A stretch of DNA of 64,000 bases from Oxytropis ochrocephala. Lineage: Eukaryota; Streptophyta; Magnoliopsida; Fabales; Fabaceae. Location of the stretch: assembly GCA_020916435.1 (NCBI GenBank), contig CM037090.1:117393915-117457914 (forward strand), in the 5' to 3' direction. Each line of letters starts with the position of its first letter. The first letter of the stretch is position 1. Positions 33,666 through 44,654 of this stretch are shown in pieces. The notes below the pieces were generated by a model. The model was given only the letters and a program-made list of their open reading frames with translations, had not been told where the DNA came from and did no database searches. The position numbers and the translations under genes are program-made.

Positions 33666-35619
33666 CCTTTTTTTTTCTTTTCAAATTTTCAATCCCATAA
33701 ACATCTCTCGGGTTGGTCGTCTCTCACTTTTTGAAACTCTCACGCTCTCAACCCTCTCACTAAAGCTAGCTCTAGTTCTCACAACGTCTTCCTCAGTTCC
33801 TCTTCCTCGGTTCACCACCACCATCTTCAGGTCGCACCACCTACATTTTCGCCGTCACCGTCACCTTCTTTCGTTTAACACCATGATTTGCTTGGGTTAT
33901 AGATAACGCTATCTCTCTCGCTCTCAACCCTTTTGTTATCTGAACTCTCTCAAATCAACCCTCTTCGTTTTCGCCGATACCTTCAAGAAATCTTCAAAAC
34001 TCTAAGTTTACATCTTCGAAACCCAAGGAAATCTTAGGTAAGCATCTCTGAGCTTCTTCTATCTATCTAGGGTTTCGTTTTCAACTGTTTTGGATTTTTG
34101 CTTTGATGTTACTTTTGTTATTTGATAATGATACATTGAGGATATGATACATTGAGGATGGTGATTTTGAAGTTTATTTTTGATATATGTTGATTTTCAA
34201 GTACAGGACTGTCCTATGTTTGGAAATCTTGCACTCTTTCATACTTCTTCACTTCTCACTTCTTCTTCTTAATTTCTCTCAAATTCTCTCTTGTTCTTCT
34301 TAGTTTCTATCAAAATCTCTCTCTTTTTTTCTATGAAATTATTCCAGATTTATTTCGAAGGTATGTTCTTAACATAATATAGTTTATTTTGACAAATTGT
34401 TTTAATATGAGTTTGTACTTATTGATTCTGATATTATTTATTTAGAAATGGCTTGAGTTTGGAGGAAAGTTTGAGACTTCTCTGCACTGCTGGTTAAAGT
34501 TGGAGAGTTCTTTCCACTCTCGATTCGATTAGCCTGCTCAAGCTATTAACGCCAAGTCAGACACTTCTCTGCATTACCGGTTAGTAATTACTATTCGGTT
34601 TGGTACTAACACTGTATTATTGATTTGGTATTACTTAAATAATTAGAATTGAAATTACTATTACTAGAACTAATATTAGTAAAATAGGGGAAATTTAGTA
34701 TTACTCTAATTAAATTTAGTATTTATAATTAGTATTATTATAATTAATACTATATTTATTCGAAATTATTATTTCAATTTAAATTTAAATTCAAAATTTT
34801 TTATGTTTTTAAAAAATATAAATACGAAATATAATAATGTTATTATAATTAATAAATAAAATAATTATTTTAAATTTAATTCGTGTTAAACAATTATAAT
34901 AAAAATTACTGTTACTACAATTTATTATATTTGTTGAAAAAGATATGTTTAAAAATGGTATTTTTTTAAATAATAGGAATTCTTATAATGTTATTATAAT
35001 ATTTCAGTTAAAATAAAAATGTTAAAATAGTATATAATAAATTATTATTATTTTCTTAAACAAAATATATTTAATTATTTTGTATAAAATTTAGATTAGA
35101 TGGTAGTTAATATTTTTCGTTTATTATCTATTATTTAAACAAAATTGGAGTTAATGATTTAGTAATACATTAATATAATTATTTTTTTAACAACAATAAT
35201 AGAGTTATTTTGACAAGAACATTAATATAGTTAACAAATATTATGTGATACTAAATATTATTTGATGTAATTTAAAATAAAAAATAAAATTGGAGTTAAT
35301 GATTTAGTAATACATTAATATAGTTATTTTTTTGAACCAAGTTAATTGGGTTTTTTTTAGAAGAACATTAATATATATAGTTAATAAATATTATGTGATA
35401 GTAAATATTATTTAATGTAATAAATATTATGTGATAGTAAATATTATTTGATGTAATATACTAAATGTTATTTGATGTATTTAATTGAAATAATTATGAT
35501 GATAGTAAAAATTAATGGTTGATGGTTTATTTAAATTTGCTAGTCTATAAAAATTATTGTTGTGATATACTTATATATGATATATGATGTAATATATTTA
35601 ATTAGGACATCCACAAAAA
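33666..35619. other. 5' non-coding part of the CACTA element
   Basis: A CT-rich stretch (33670-34340) resembling a transposon leader is followed by very AT-rich DNA (34600-35600) with duplicated units such as AATATTATGTGATA(C/G)TAAATATT near 35226, 35385 and 35426. No credible gene. Confidence 0.5.
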
Positions 35620-38600
35620 ATGGATGTTAGTTGGATTTATGATCGATTATATCCTGGAAGAGCGGCGTTGAAACGGCGTTTTGTTGAAGGAGTTGAAGAG
35701 TTTGTTCTTTTAGCTAAGCGTCAAATAGAATTTGAGCAACAAGGTGGAATTAGATGTTCTTGTTCGAAATGTATCTTTCGAGCTATAAAAAATGAATGTG
35801 AGATTCGACTTCATTTTTACAACAATGGATTTAAGCCAAATTATTGGATATGGACTCGTCATGGCGAGGTAGCAGCTGGAGTTCCTGGCGTTAATATAAA
35901 TAATGTTCCTCCAGTTGATATTGTTCCTGTCCAAGAAGTAGAAGGTGCCACTTCAAGTCCAGTCGTGGAAGTTGGCACATCGACTATGGGAAATCAACCG
36001 CTTGATGTTGTTCAGGGGATAATATGTGATGCTATTGGTGTAAATTTGGATTTTGAGGAACCACAATATGATGCTGAAGAAGTTCCGAATGAAGAAGCTC
36101 AGAGGTTTTATATGTTTTCGAGTGAGACAAATAAACCATTATTTGAAGGATCTAACGAATCTAAATTATCAATGTGTGTTCGGTTGTTAGGTCTCAAGTC
36201 TCAATTTAATGTTGCTGAATTGTGCATGAAATATATGACAAAAATGATGTTGGATGCAACCCCCATTAGAGGACTTTTGCCGCAGAGTTATTATGATGCT
36301 AAAAGACTGGTATCGAAGCTTGGCTTAAAATCTAAGAGAATTGATTGTTGTGTGTCTGGTTGCATGTTGTATTATAGCAATGAGTTTGGGATAAATGATG
36401 GAGAGTTGTCGGAATGCAAGTTGTATGGAGAGCCACGCTACCGTGCCAGCAGAGGCAAACCGGTTCCACGGAAAGCAATATTTTATCTGCCTCTTATACC
36501 AAGGCTACAGAGGATGTTTACTTCAAAGGAGACTGTGTGTAAAATGTCATGGCACCATGAAAATAGAAACAATTCTGGTGAATTACGCTACCCATCGATG
36601 GTGAAGCTTGGAAGCATTTCGATCGTGTTCATCCAGATTTTTCTAGTGATCCACACAATGTTCGGCTTGGTTTATGCTCTGATGGTTTCACACCCTATAT
36701 TCAATCATCGACATCACCGTATTCTTGTTGGCCAGTTATTGTTACCCCGTACAACCTTCCTCCAGAAATGTTACATGTTCTTAAACTCCATTATTCCAGG
36801 ACCAAGTAATCCAACAGCTGGTATTGACATATATTTGCAACCTTTGATCGAAGACCTAAAAAGGTTGTGGCATGGTGTTTTAACTTATGATGCAGCACGC
36901 AAACAAAATTTTGTCATGAGGGCAGCTTTGATGTGGACCATCAATGACTTCCCTGCCTATGGAATGTTGTCAGGATGGGGGACACATGATAAGATGGCGT
37001 GTCCGATTTGCATAGTTTGACTCACACCGTAGGTTCTTACCTACCGATCATCCATTTAGAAAGTCAAAATATGCATTCATCAAGGGAAGTATTGAAACAG
37101 GTGAACCTCCCCAAAGGCTGACACCAGAAGAAGTTTCGAACAGTGTCAAGGATATCCCTCTAGTAGAAGTCGTTGCAGGTGTTGTTTCTCGTCCAGATGG
37201 TTATGGAGTATGGCATAATTGGACAAAAAAGAGTATTTTTTAGGAACTTCCATATTGGAAAGATAATCTAATGAGACACAATCTGGATGTCATGCATATT
37301 GAAAAGAATTTCTTTGATAACATATTTAACACTAATGTGAAAGGTGAAACAAAAGACAATGAGAAGGCTAGGAAGGACGTGGATCATTACTGCAGGCGAA
37401 AGGATTTGTTGTTGGTTGAGTAAGGTACTAGGACGTTGAAACCCAAAGCCAATTATACTTTATCTACCGAACAAGCGAAAGAAGTTTATCGGTGGATAAA
37501 ACAGTTGAAAATGCCAGACGGTTATTCTTCCAATTTAGCAAGATGTGCAGATGTGGATAATGGGAGGTTGCATGGGATGAAGAGCCATGATTGTCATGTA
37601 TTCATGGAGTTCTTACTTCCTATCGCTTTTAGTTCGTTGCTAACACATGTTTTGAACCCGCTCATTGAAATAAGTCAATACTTTAAGAATTTGTGTTCTG
37701 CAACGCTAAAAGCGGATGATCTTTCTAAAATGGAACAAGACATCCCACTTATCTTATTCAAGTTGGAGAGAATATTTCCCCCTGGTTTCTTTGATTCTAT
37801 GGAGCATCTTCCTGTTCATCTCGCAACTGAAGCTAAACTTGGCGGACCTGTCCAATACAGATGGATTTATCCATTTGAAAGGTCAGTTAATATACATATG
37901 AAAGAAGTTTAGTATAATTTTAATTACATTATTATTAACATATAATTTTCTCTAGGTTCATGGGTGATTCAAAAAGATCAGTCAAAAATAAAGCTAGAGT
38001 TGAAGGATCGATATGTTCTTCTTACTTGCATCGTGAAACAACTCATTTTTGTTCTTATTATTTCAACAATGAATTGGCTCCTAGAAGTAGTCGAAATGAA
38101 ATGGACATTGAACCACCAAGACATCGTTTAGCTTTGTCTGTCTTTTGTCTCCCTGGTCGTCAGTTTGGAAAAGAGTCAATTCACTGGCCAACAGAAGAAG
38201 AGTTAAACTCAGCCCATGTTCATGTCTTGATAAACTGTACCGAGGTCCAACCATTCATTGAGTATGTATTTCTCAACCGAGTTATCTTAATTACTTTATA
38301 AATTAATGTACTTTGTTGTGTGTAACAATTGTTAATTTCTCATTAGGGAGTTTTTGACATCAGAGGGAGTAAGTGAAGATTAACTGTCTGCTCATATTCA
38401 TGCGCATTTTCCAATGTGGTTTAAGCGGCGTATGTATTCCCTTCCGCCAACTCCTACCAACCAACACCTGAGAAACTTATCTGATGGTCCTCGAAGATGT
38501 GTTAAAGAATGGCACACATACTTTGTAAATGGATACAAATTTCACACTAAGAAATGGACAGAGGGTAGAAAAACAGTGAATAGTGGAGTTTGCTTGAAGG

Positions 38601-39154
38601 GTGACATAGGGAGAGGCGAAGATGATTTCTATGGTGTTGTTGAACACATTTATGAACTTGCATATCCTTATCTTGATTATCATCAAAAGATAGTCATTTT
38701 TTACTGTAATTGGTTTGATCCGTCCCCTCGAGGAACAAAGTTTAACCCAAAGACAAATACAGTGGACATTAAAATGAGTAGTAGATATCGACTGTACGAT
38801 CCTTTTGTCATTGCACAAAATGTGAGACAAGTCTACTATGTCTCTTATCCATCAACACAGACTGATCGGTGTGGTTGGTGTGTCACAATTAAGACAAAAC
38901 TAAGAGGCCGCATTGAAACAAATGATGACACAGTGGAAGATGTGCCGTATCAAATGGATGAAATGTCCAATGTAAATGAAATGATTGAAGTTGAGGTCAT
39001 TACTCGTTTACGTGATGAGTCCAACGCTGCTGATGAAGTTAATGAAGACGAAGATACAGATCACGAGGATGCAGTCGATCACGTCGGTGTATCAGGAATT
39101 CACTTATCTGATGATGATGATGGTGATTTCGAGAAAGAATGGGATTCTAATTAA
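35620..39154 (+). pseudogene. TNP2-type CACTA transposase, broken
   Basis: The first exon starts MDVSWIYDRLYPG at 35620 with the transposase-associated zinc-binding domain (CSCSKC around residue 48). The tnp2 core follows: LLGLKSQFNVAELCMKYM, SGCMLYY, then after a frame-shifted window PGPSNP and GWGTHDKMACPICI. The remainder is spread over 37040-37912 (KYAFIKGSIETGEPPQRL, HNLDVMHIEKNFFDNIF, a DUF4218-like part MKSHDCHVFM), 37955-38270 (after a GT..AG intron; SYLHRETTHFCSYYFN) and 38351-39154 (DUF4216-like; WFDPSPRGTKF, acidic tail). Stops near 37018, 37241, 37421 and 38383 break it. In an intact element it would cut and join the termini. Confidence 0.88.
36588..36780 (+). other. Compensated frameshift window in the transposase
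   Basis: Between these points the open frame reads non-homologous text (LGSISIVFIQIFLVIH). The +1 frame gives the expected tnp2 sequence GEAWKHFDRVHPDFSS, RLGLCSDGF and YSCWPVIVTPYNLPPEM. Two indels of opposite sense bracket the window, so the ORF looks intact but about 60 residues are wrong. Confidence 0.8.
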
Positions 39155-39278
39155 TTAATGATGTTATTTGTAAATTAAATAATTTGTTGTCAAATAATAT
39201 TTATATTTTTCAGACTTGATTTGCCTATGTTATTCATCATTTATGTTATTAAATTTATTTTATAGCTAGAGAACAGTT

Positions 39279-41250
39279 ATGACATCGTTAGGATCTGGTA
39301 GTGACTCACCACATGAGGACCCACCCGTGCCGCCTCGGGAAAAAGAAAAGAAGATATGTACTTCTTTACGCGGCCGTCGTCGTAAGATAGTTTATCAACT
39401 TATTCATGGCAACTTTGTGGGTATGCCTTCGGCAGAGGAGCTCGATGGTTGTGAACCCGTGCTGCCTCCACCCGGTACTATCGCACCCCCTTTTGATCTA
39501 GATAGACCGCCACGCATGTATGATGCAGAAATCGATATGATTTATGTTTTGGACGACGGTCGTATCGTTGTGGAGGTTATTGGTCACCTATAAGTATTAT
39601 TATATTTGTATTTGTGTTTTAAATTTGTTTTTTAAATTAATATCATTTTAATTTTTCTATATTATGTACAGCTTTGATCCTGAGAGAATTGTGTCCCGCG
39701 CGATAACATGTATTATCAAGGAAAATTACACTAAGCCCTGGAAGGATTGGACGAAGGTTAAAAACGATGAGGAGTCCAAAATGTGGAATCAATTTAGAGT
39801 AAGTTTTTTTACGATTTAATTAATTTTTAATTTTTCCAATTTGTTGAATTGATTACATTGTTTTTTCTAACAACTTATTTCAATTTGTGCAAGAAGGCAA
39901 CATTCACATGGAACCTGAGGATGCGAATCAAGTAAAGAAAGTATTCAACTCAAGAGCTTCTCATCGTTTTTCTAAAATGCTAGCGGGAGAGCGTAAAAAT
40001 AAAGGGCTGTCGGATTGGATTGGTGCGCCTATATTGGAACAACTCAAACTGAAATGGGCTCATGACGATTATATAAAAAAATGTGAGAAAGCTGCCAAGA
40101 ATCTAAGCTTCGAGAGAGGGGTTGCTTAAACTCAGGCTGGTTCAATCAGCTCATATGAACATGTTAAACGCATGGTTATTTTATATATCTTTGTTGACAA
40201 ATTCAAATTTTATATTTTATTAAATACAAATATTAAATTATAATTATATATAGACGACCATTCTTGGACGGCCACCTACTTTGCCAGAGGTACATGTGCA
40301 ACTCCATATGCGAGAGGAGACCGGTGATTTTCCTGAAGAGCGCCAAATGATGATTTAGGTAAATAACATATATTATTTATATTATTTTAATTACATTTAT
40401 TATATTGTATTTTGCATTGTAATTAATGTTTATTCATTTTTGGATTGTTGCTTTCAGGAACAGTTCTCAAATTGGCAGGATGAGTATCGTCAAACACAGG
40501 AGAGTAGCGGAACTGAGGTTGATCCCGTTGAGGAGGGTCGATTGGCTATAGCAAAATGGAATGAAATTGTTGGTCCACCAAGAAAAGGTCGGTTACCAGG
40601 ATCTGGTGATATGGGCCCGCGTTATTACCATAATTCTATTGTTCTGAATTTTAGGCCGAATTCTTCAGAAACAACAAGTACTGGGCGCTCTCATGTCCCC
40701 ACTCATTATGAATTAGCTGAAGTTGCGGTATTGACCCAGAAGTTGGGCGACTACGAGCGTGAGCTTCGGGAGATGCGAGAGCAGCAGGCTGAGGAGCGCA
40801 GGTTGGCGGCAGAAGATCGCAGAATGAATGAGGAGCGCTGGAAGCAATTAATGGATAATATGTCTCATACGAGGCCATCTATGCCATCATCATCATCATC
40901 AGTACATTATCCAACGCCAGCGATGCAGCCCTACGGAATTTCTTTCCAACAGTACCTTGGTGCCTTCCAGCCTGGCTTAAACTCGAAAGCAAAGCCCACG
41001 CTCAATCGTCGATCGTACTCTATGGTCACCCCGCTTGATTTAAACTCTCCGCCTCAGCAACAACCACAACTCCCACTTCCGTCCCGTCATCATTCCCAAC
41101 AGCAATTCCAGACTCAGCCCCGTTAGCATTCCCAACAGCAATTCCAAACTCAGTCCTGTCAGCAATTCCAGACTCAGCCCCGTCAGGAACAACATCTCTC
41201 CTCGCAGCAGTCCCAACAACCGTCCTAGCAGCATGAGGCATTTGAAAGAC
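39279..41250 (+). pseudogene. Ptta/En/Spm-type second CACTA protein (TNPA-like)
   Basis: Exons at 39279-39593 (SLRGRRRKIVYQLIHGNFVG), about 39672-39800 (ITCIIKENYTKPWKDWTKV), 39890-40129 (VKKVFNSRASHRFSKML and LSDWIGAPILEQLKLKWAHD), about 40255-40360 (RPPTLPEVHVQLHMREETG) and 40440-41126 (EEGRLAIAKWNEIVGPP, then a Glu/Arg-rich coiled coil LREMREQQAEERRLAAEDRR and a Gln/Pro-rich tail) follow the plant transposase Ptta/En/Spm family. In En/Spm the matching protein binds the subterminal repeats. Stops after SFERGVA (40127) and in the Gln-rich tail (41125) suggest decay, though some breaks may be unrecognised splice sites. Confidence 0.75.
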
Positions 41251-41459
41251 AAGATGAAGAAAAATATTGGACACAGTTTATTCTGCTAGATCCCAACAGC
41301 AACCCAAACCCAAATAGGCCTTACTATTGATTAGTTATCGTTTAATTTGTATGGATAATTTAATTACTGCTTTGATTAGTCGCGTTTAATTTGTATGGAT
41401 AATTTTTTTTAGATAATCTTGTATGGATAATTTAATTACTGCTTTGGTATGGCGTTTAA

Positions 41460-41905
41460 ATAAATTACCGGCGGAAAATATATTATTACCGGCGGATTTG
41501 ATTTAAAAAAATTCAAAATAAATAAATTAAATAAATTACCGGCGGAAAAATATATTATTACCGGCGGATTTGATTTAAAAAAAATTCAAATTAAAAAATT
41601 AAATAAATTACCGGCGGAAATTATATTATAACCAGCGGATTTGATTTTAAAAAAATAAAAAATTCAAAAATGATTTTTTTTAAAATAAAATAAAATTAAT
41701 TACCGGAGGAAATATTTTATTACCGGCGAGAAAATTTAGTGTTTACCGGCGGTTTTTTTTAAAAAAAAAATTTCCGGCGGAATTTCGTGTCTTTACCGGC
41801 GGCTTTTTCGCCGGGGAAGCCGCCGGTAAACATTACATACGACGATTTTACCAGCGGAAAAAATCCGCCGGTAATGACATTTTTCCGGCGGCTTTTCGCT
41901 ATTAC
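41460..41905. repeat. Right subterminal repeats, TTACCGGCGG array
   Basis: More than a dozen copies of (T)TACCGGCGG(A/T), most in direct orientation and some inverted near the end (GCCGCCGGTAAAC, TCCGCCGGTAAT), sit in AT-rich spacers directly inside the right CACTA terminus. They share nothing with the left-end TTTAGCATCGG repeats. Confidence 0.9.
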
Positions 41906-41948
41906 CGGCGGATTCCGGTCGTCGATAAATCCCAAATTTCTTGTAGTG

Positions 41949-42735
41949 GAACTGTAGAGTTGCTTCTAGTTGTGAATTGTTGGGAGTTAATGGACATATT
42001 CTCTATTAAAGCTCTTGCATCTGCTGGGGTCTTATCTACAAGTGCACCTCCACTAGCAGCATCCATAATATTTCTGTCCATGGGCAATAAACCCTCGTAG
42101 AAATATTGGATGAGTAGTTGTTCAGAAATTTGATGATGAGGGCAACTTGCACACAATTTCTTAAATCTCTCCCAGTATTCATGTAAAGACTCAGTGGAGT
42201 TTTGCCTGATACCACATATCTCTTTTATGATTGAAGCAGCTCTGGATGCAGGAAAGAACTTCTCTAGGAACAACTTTTTCAAGTCATTCCAATTTTCAAC
42301 AGAACTTGGCTGGAGGTAATACAACCAATCTTTGGCTGCATCTTGGAGTGAGAAGGGGAAGGCCCTCAGTTTTATGTGCTCCTCTGGAATTCCTTGTGGT
42401 TTCATGGTTGAGCACACAATATGGAACTCTTTGAGATGACCATTAAACTTTGGCAACAAGTGTATTAAACCGGATTTCAATTCAAAAGGAATAGCAACAT
42501 CAGGATAAATAATACATAGAACATTGTATGTAACATCAGGTGCAGCAAGTTCCCTAAGAGTTCTACCAGCCATGTTAACAGAATCAAAATAAGAATCAAG
42601 TTCAAAGAGATTATGGCTAAAGATGCTATCACAATCACTACCACTATCCTCTATATGTTCCCTAAGTCTATGATGCAATGTTCTCTGAATTTCAAGGTCA
42701 AAGGGACGCAAGTTAACAGTATTAGACCTGGTCAT
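41949..42735 (-). pseudogene. Athila-type gypsy gag, truncated
   Basis: The minus-strand frame starts MTRSNTVNLRPFDLEIQRTL and carries LRELAAPDV, FELKSGLIHLLPKFNGHLKE, CSTMKPQGIPEEHIKLRAFP, DAAKDWLYYLQPSS, EKFFPASRAASIIKEICGIR and HQISEQLLIQYFYEGLLP: the Athila-lineage gag capsid. Compared with typical copies a short piece between LLPKF and HLKEF is missing. It is cut after the TTRSNSTVPL segment by the CACTA right end at 41948, and the zinc knuckle and all of pol are lost. Codons upstream of the chosen Met are open back to 42786, but the Met at 42735 fits the family start. Confidence 0.88.
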
Positions 42736-43186
42736 GCACCATATGCAGCAAAAAGTGAGAGAATACACTAATTCTAGAAATACCAACTATGTCCAAAAGC
42801 TAAAATAGATACAGAAAAAAAAAAAAAGAATCAAATTTTATCTAAAAAATTTAAAATCACAGCTAAAAATCTAATTAAATCAAAAGAGGAATATGCAAAA
42901 AAAAATTGGATTTTTTCAGAGATATGAAAAATTAAAACAAATAATTTCGGTTTTTACGGCCCTTGCTCCCTAAAGGGAGCCCTACTCCTTGATTTTTTTT
43001 TCCTGATTTTCTGACCAATTTTCGAGGAGATCTGACGAGATCACCTAAAAAATCGATTTTTTCCACTTAATCGAAGTCGGAATTGAACGAAGCCGAAATC
43101 GAAAGAACCTGCAAAGAAGCAAAACTACGAGAAAAAAGGTTAGTGGTTAGTGGGGTTCTTAAAATTGGAAATCCCTAATTAGAGAT

Positions 43187-43203
43187 CCCCGGCAACGGCG
43201 CCA
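43187..43203 (-). other. Primer binding site of the Athila element
   Basis: The minus strand reads TGGCGCCGTTGCCGGGG three bases after the LTR end TGATCA. This is the classical priming site of Athila-lineage elements, so the gag downstream belongs to this LTR. Confidence 0.85.
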
Positions 43204-43206
43204 ATT

Positions 43207-43876
43207 TGATCAGCGGTCGTACGCGGGTCAAAATAATTAAAAAGGATTTAAAATGTAGTACAAAGTGAGTTAACCTTGGTCGTCTCACAAGGACCTCAAA
43301 GATTAAGACTACCAACAACAAGAACAAAATTAACAATATAAAGGGGGGTTTTGATTTAGAAAAGTTTATATTTGATAGGAGCAATTGGCGAGAGACAATC
43401 AATTCATCGGTTTCAGGGTGTGCTTCTCGGATTTATCATAGGTTTTTAAAAAGTAACGTCTCTAAGGATTTCTAATTCTAGATTGATATAAACTAACTAG
43501 AACAAGCGTTAATTAGTCTATACGAATTCACACAATTTTGGGCAAGCGCCAAAATAGTGGGTTCAATCGGTCATGAAACGGGACAAGCGTCGTTCAAAGC
43601 ATAACCAATATCATAACATAATTCATGTCAATCCTCTATCAATTTCTATTCGAATTAAATAAATTAAGCATCCAAATAATTCAAATAATCAAAAGTTACG
43701 AAACAAATTGCATACAAGCAAGTGCGTACACAAACGAATCGCGTTTTGCAAAAATCGAATACGAGTAAATCAAGCGTAACACGAAAATCAAAAATTGCAA
43801 CAATTAAGAATGAAAACAAAATTTATAGAGATGAATTCAGAAACTAAGACAAAATAATATTAAACATTCAAGCACC
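43207..43876 (-). repeat. Athila 5' LTR, inner part (split by Tat element)
   Basis: The LTR ends TGATCA next to the primer-binding site. Its other part lies at 55156-55677, which begins (minus strand) with TGATCAGTGCATTTTAATGC. The combined length is about 1.19 kb. The two halves are separated by the Tat-type gypsy inserted at 43877. Confidence 0.82.
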
Positions 43877-44586
43877 TGTTAGCCTGTATTTTCAACAGGC
43901 TAAATAAATGCAGTCAATAAGGTTGACTTAGATGCTTTGAAGAGAAGATTGATGGCCTTCGACGCTCAAAGATAGTTTTCGAACATCACAGGGACTTGGC
44001 GAAGAGCAAAGACATTAGGGCTACGATTCGACGAAGAAGCAAGAGTTAGAAGTGATTTCGCGCAAGGGAGACACCGTCGAACTGTGTTTTGAAGCTGCGG
44101 TCGAAGGGCGTGATTTTCACGTTGTTGAAGCACTTGGCAGTTTATCTGATCAGTTATTGTTTTTGAATTCAAATTGTTCAGTTACTTTGTTTCCCTCCCT
44201 GTATATATACTAGTTTTCCATATGGAAAACGGGTCACAATCCCAACATACAATTTCTTACGCTCAAACTTTCAGCGCTAGAGAAAACTGAGCACAAGAAG
44301 CGAATGTATGGATCTGTGCACCAACTCTTTATATTTCCTTGCAATTTAAGTTCTTTTCTTTGAATTTCCAATTGCCTTTTATTTTATTTTCCTTTTACGA
44401 ATTCCTTGGCGTTCAAGGCAATTCTTTGTTTCTTTTGTTTCCTTTGTTCTGCCACGCCGAAGAACACCAATTTCCTACTACTAATCATATAAGATCTTAA
44501 GCACAATATGTCCTGAGATTCACTGGTTGATCTCGCAAGTAATTAATTCAGACCAGCGGTTGTTTACCCAAATTTCACCGTAAACA
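43877..44586 (+). repeat. Tat element 5' LTR
   Basis: Begins TGTTAGCC and ends TAAACA three bases before the priming site. A TATA-like TATATATAC lies near 44204. Compared with the 3' LTR it differs by substitutions and several short indels. Confidence 0.88.
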
Positions 44587-44589
44587 AAT

Positions 44590-44608
44590 TGGCACGCCCG
44601 GTGGGACC
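44590..44608 (+). other. Primer binding site of the Tat element
   Basis: TGGCACGCCCGGTGGGACC, a form I know from Tat/RIRE2-type elements, placed AAT after the LTR end. Confidence 0.85.
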
Positions 44609-44654
44609 GATTGTGCTAAATCTTTCCATATCTGAATAATTCTTGGGTCAGTTT

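Larger units (their letters stand above)
33454..41948 (+). mobile_element. CACTA (En/Spm) transposon DNA with mismatched ends
   Basis: The left end begins CACTAGTGCAAAATTGAC. The right end finishes TTTCTTGTAGTG, i.e. CACTACAAGAAA on the other strand. Between them are a TNP2-type transposase and a Ptta/En/Spm-type protein in the usual order, both on the plus strand. The two termini agree only in CACTA and the subterminal repeats are unrelated. No 3-bp duplication is present (CCT on the left, GAA on the right), and the flanks are parts of different gypsy elements. The coding region is clearly CACTA; integrity as one element is doubtful. Confidence 0.85.

Noticed and set aside
33454..41948. A single intact autonomous CACTA element
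   Set aside because: Termini differ in sequence and subterminal repeats, no 3-bp duplication exists, and the transposase has several stops and frameshifts.
41949..43206. Athila gag and the RNase H at 32559-33453 as one element interrupted by CACTA
   Set aside because: Their LTRs end differently (TGATCA versus CGCACAACA), and gag C-terminus, protease and RT are missing, so they belong to two elements.
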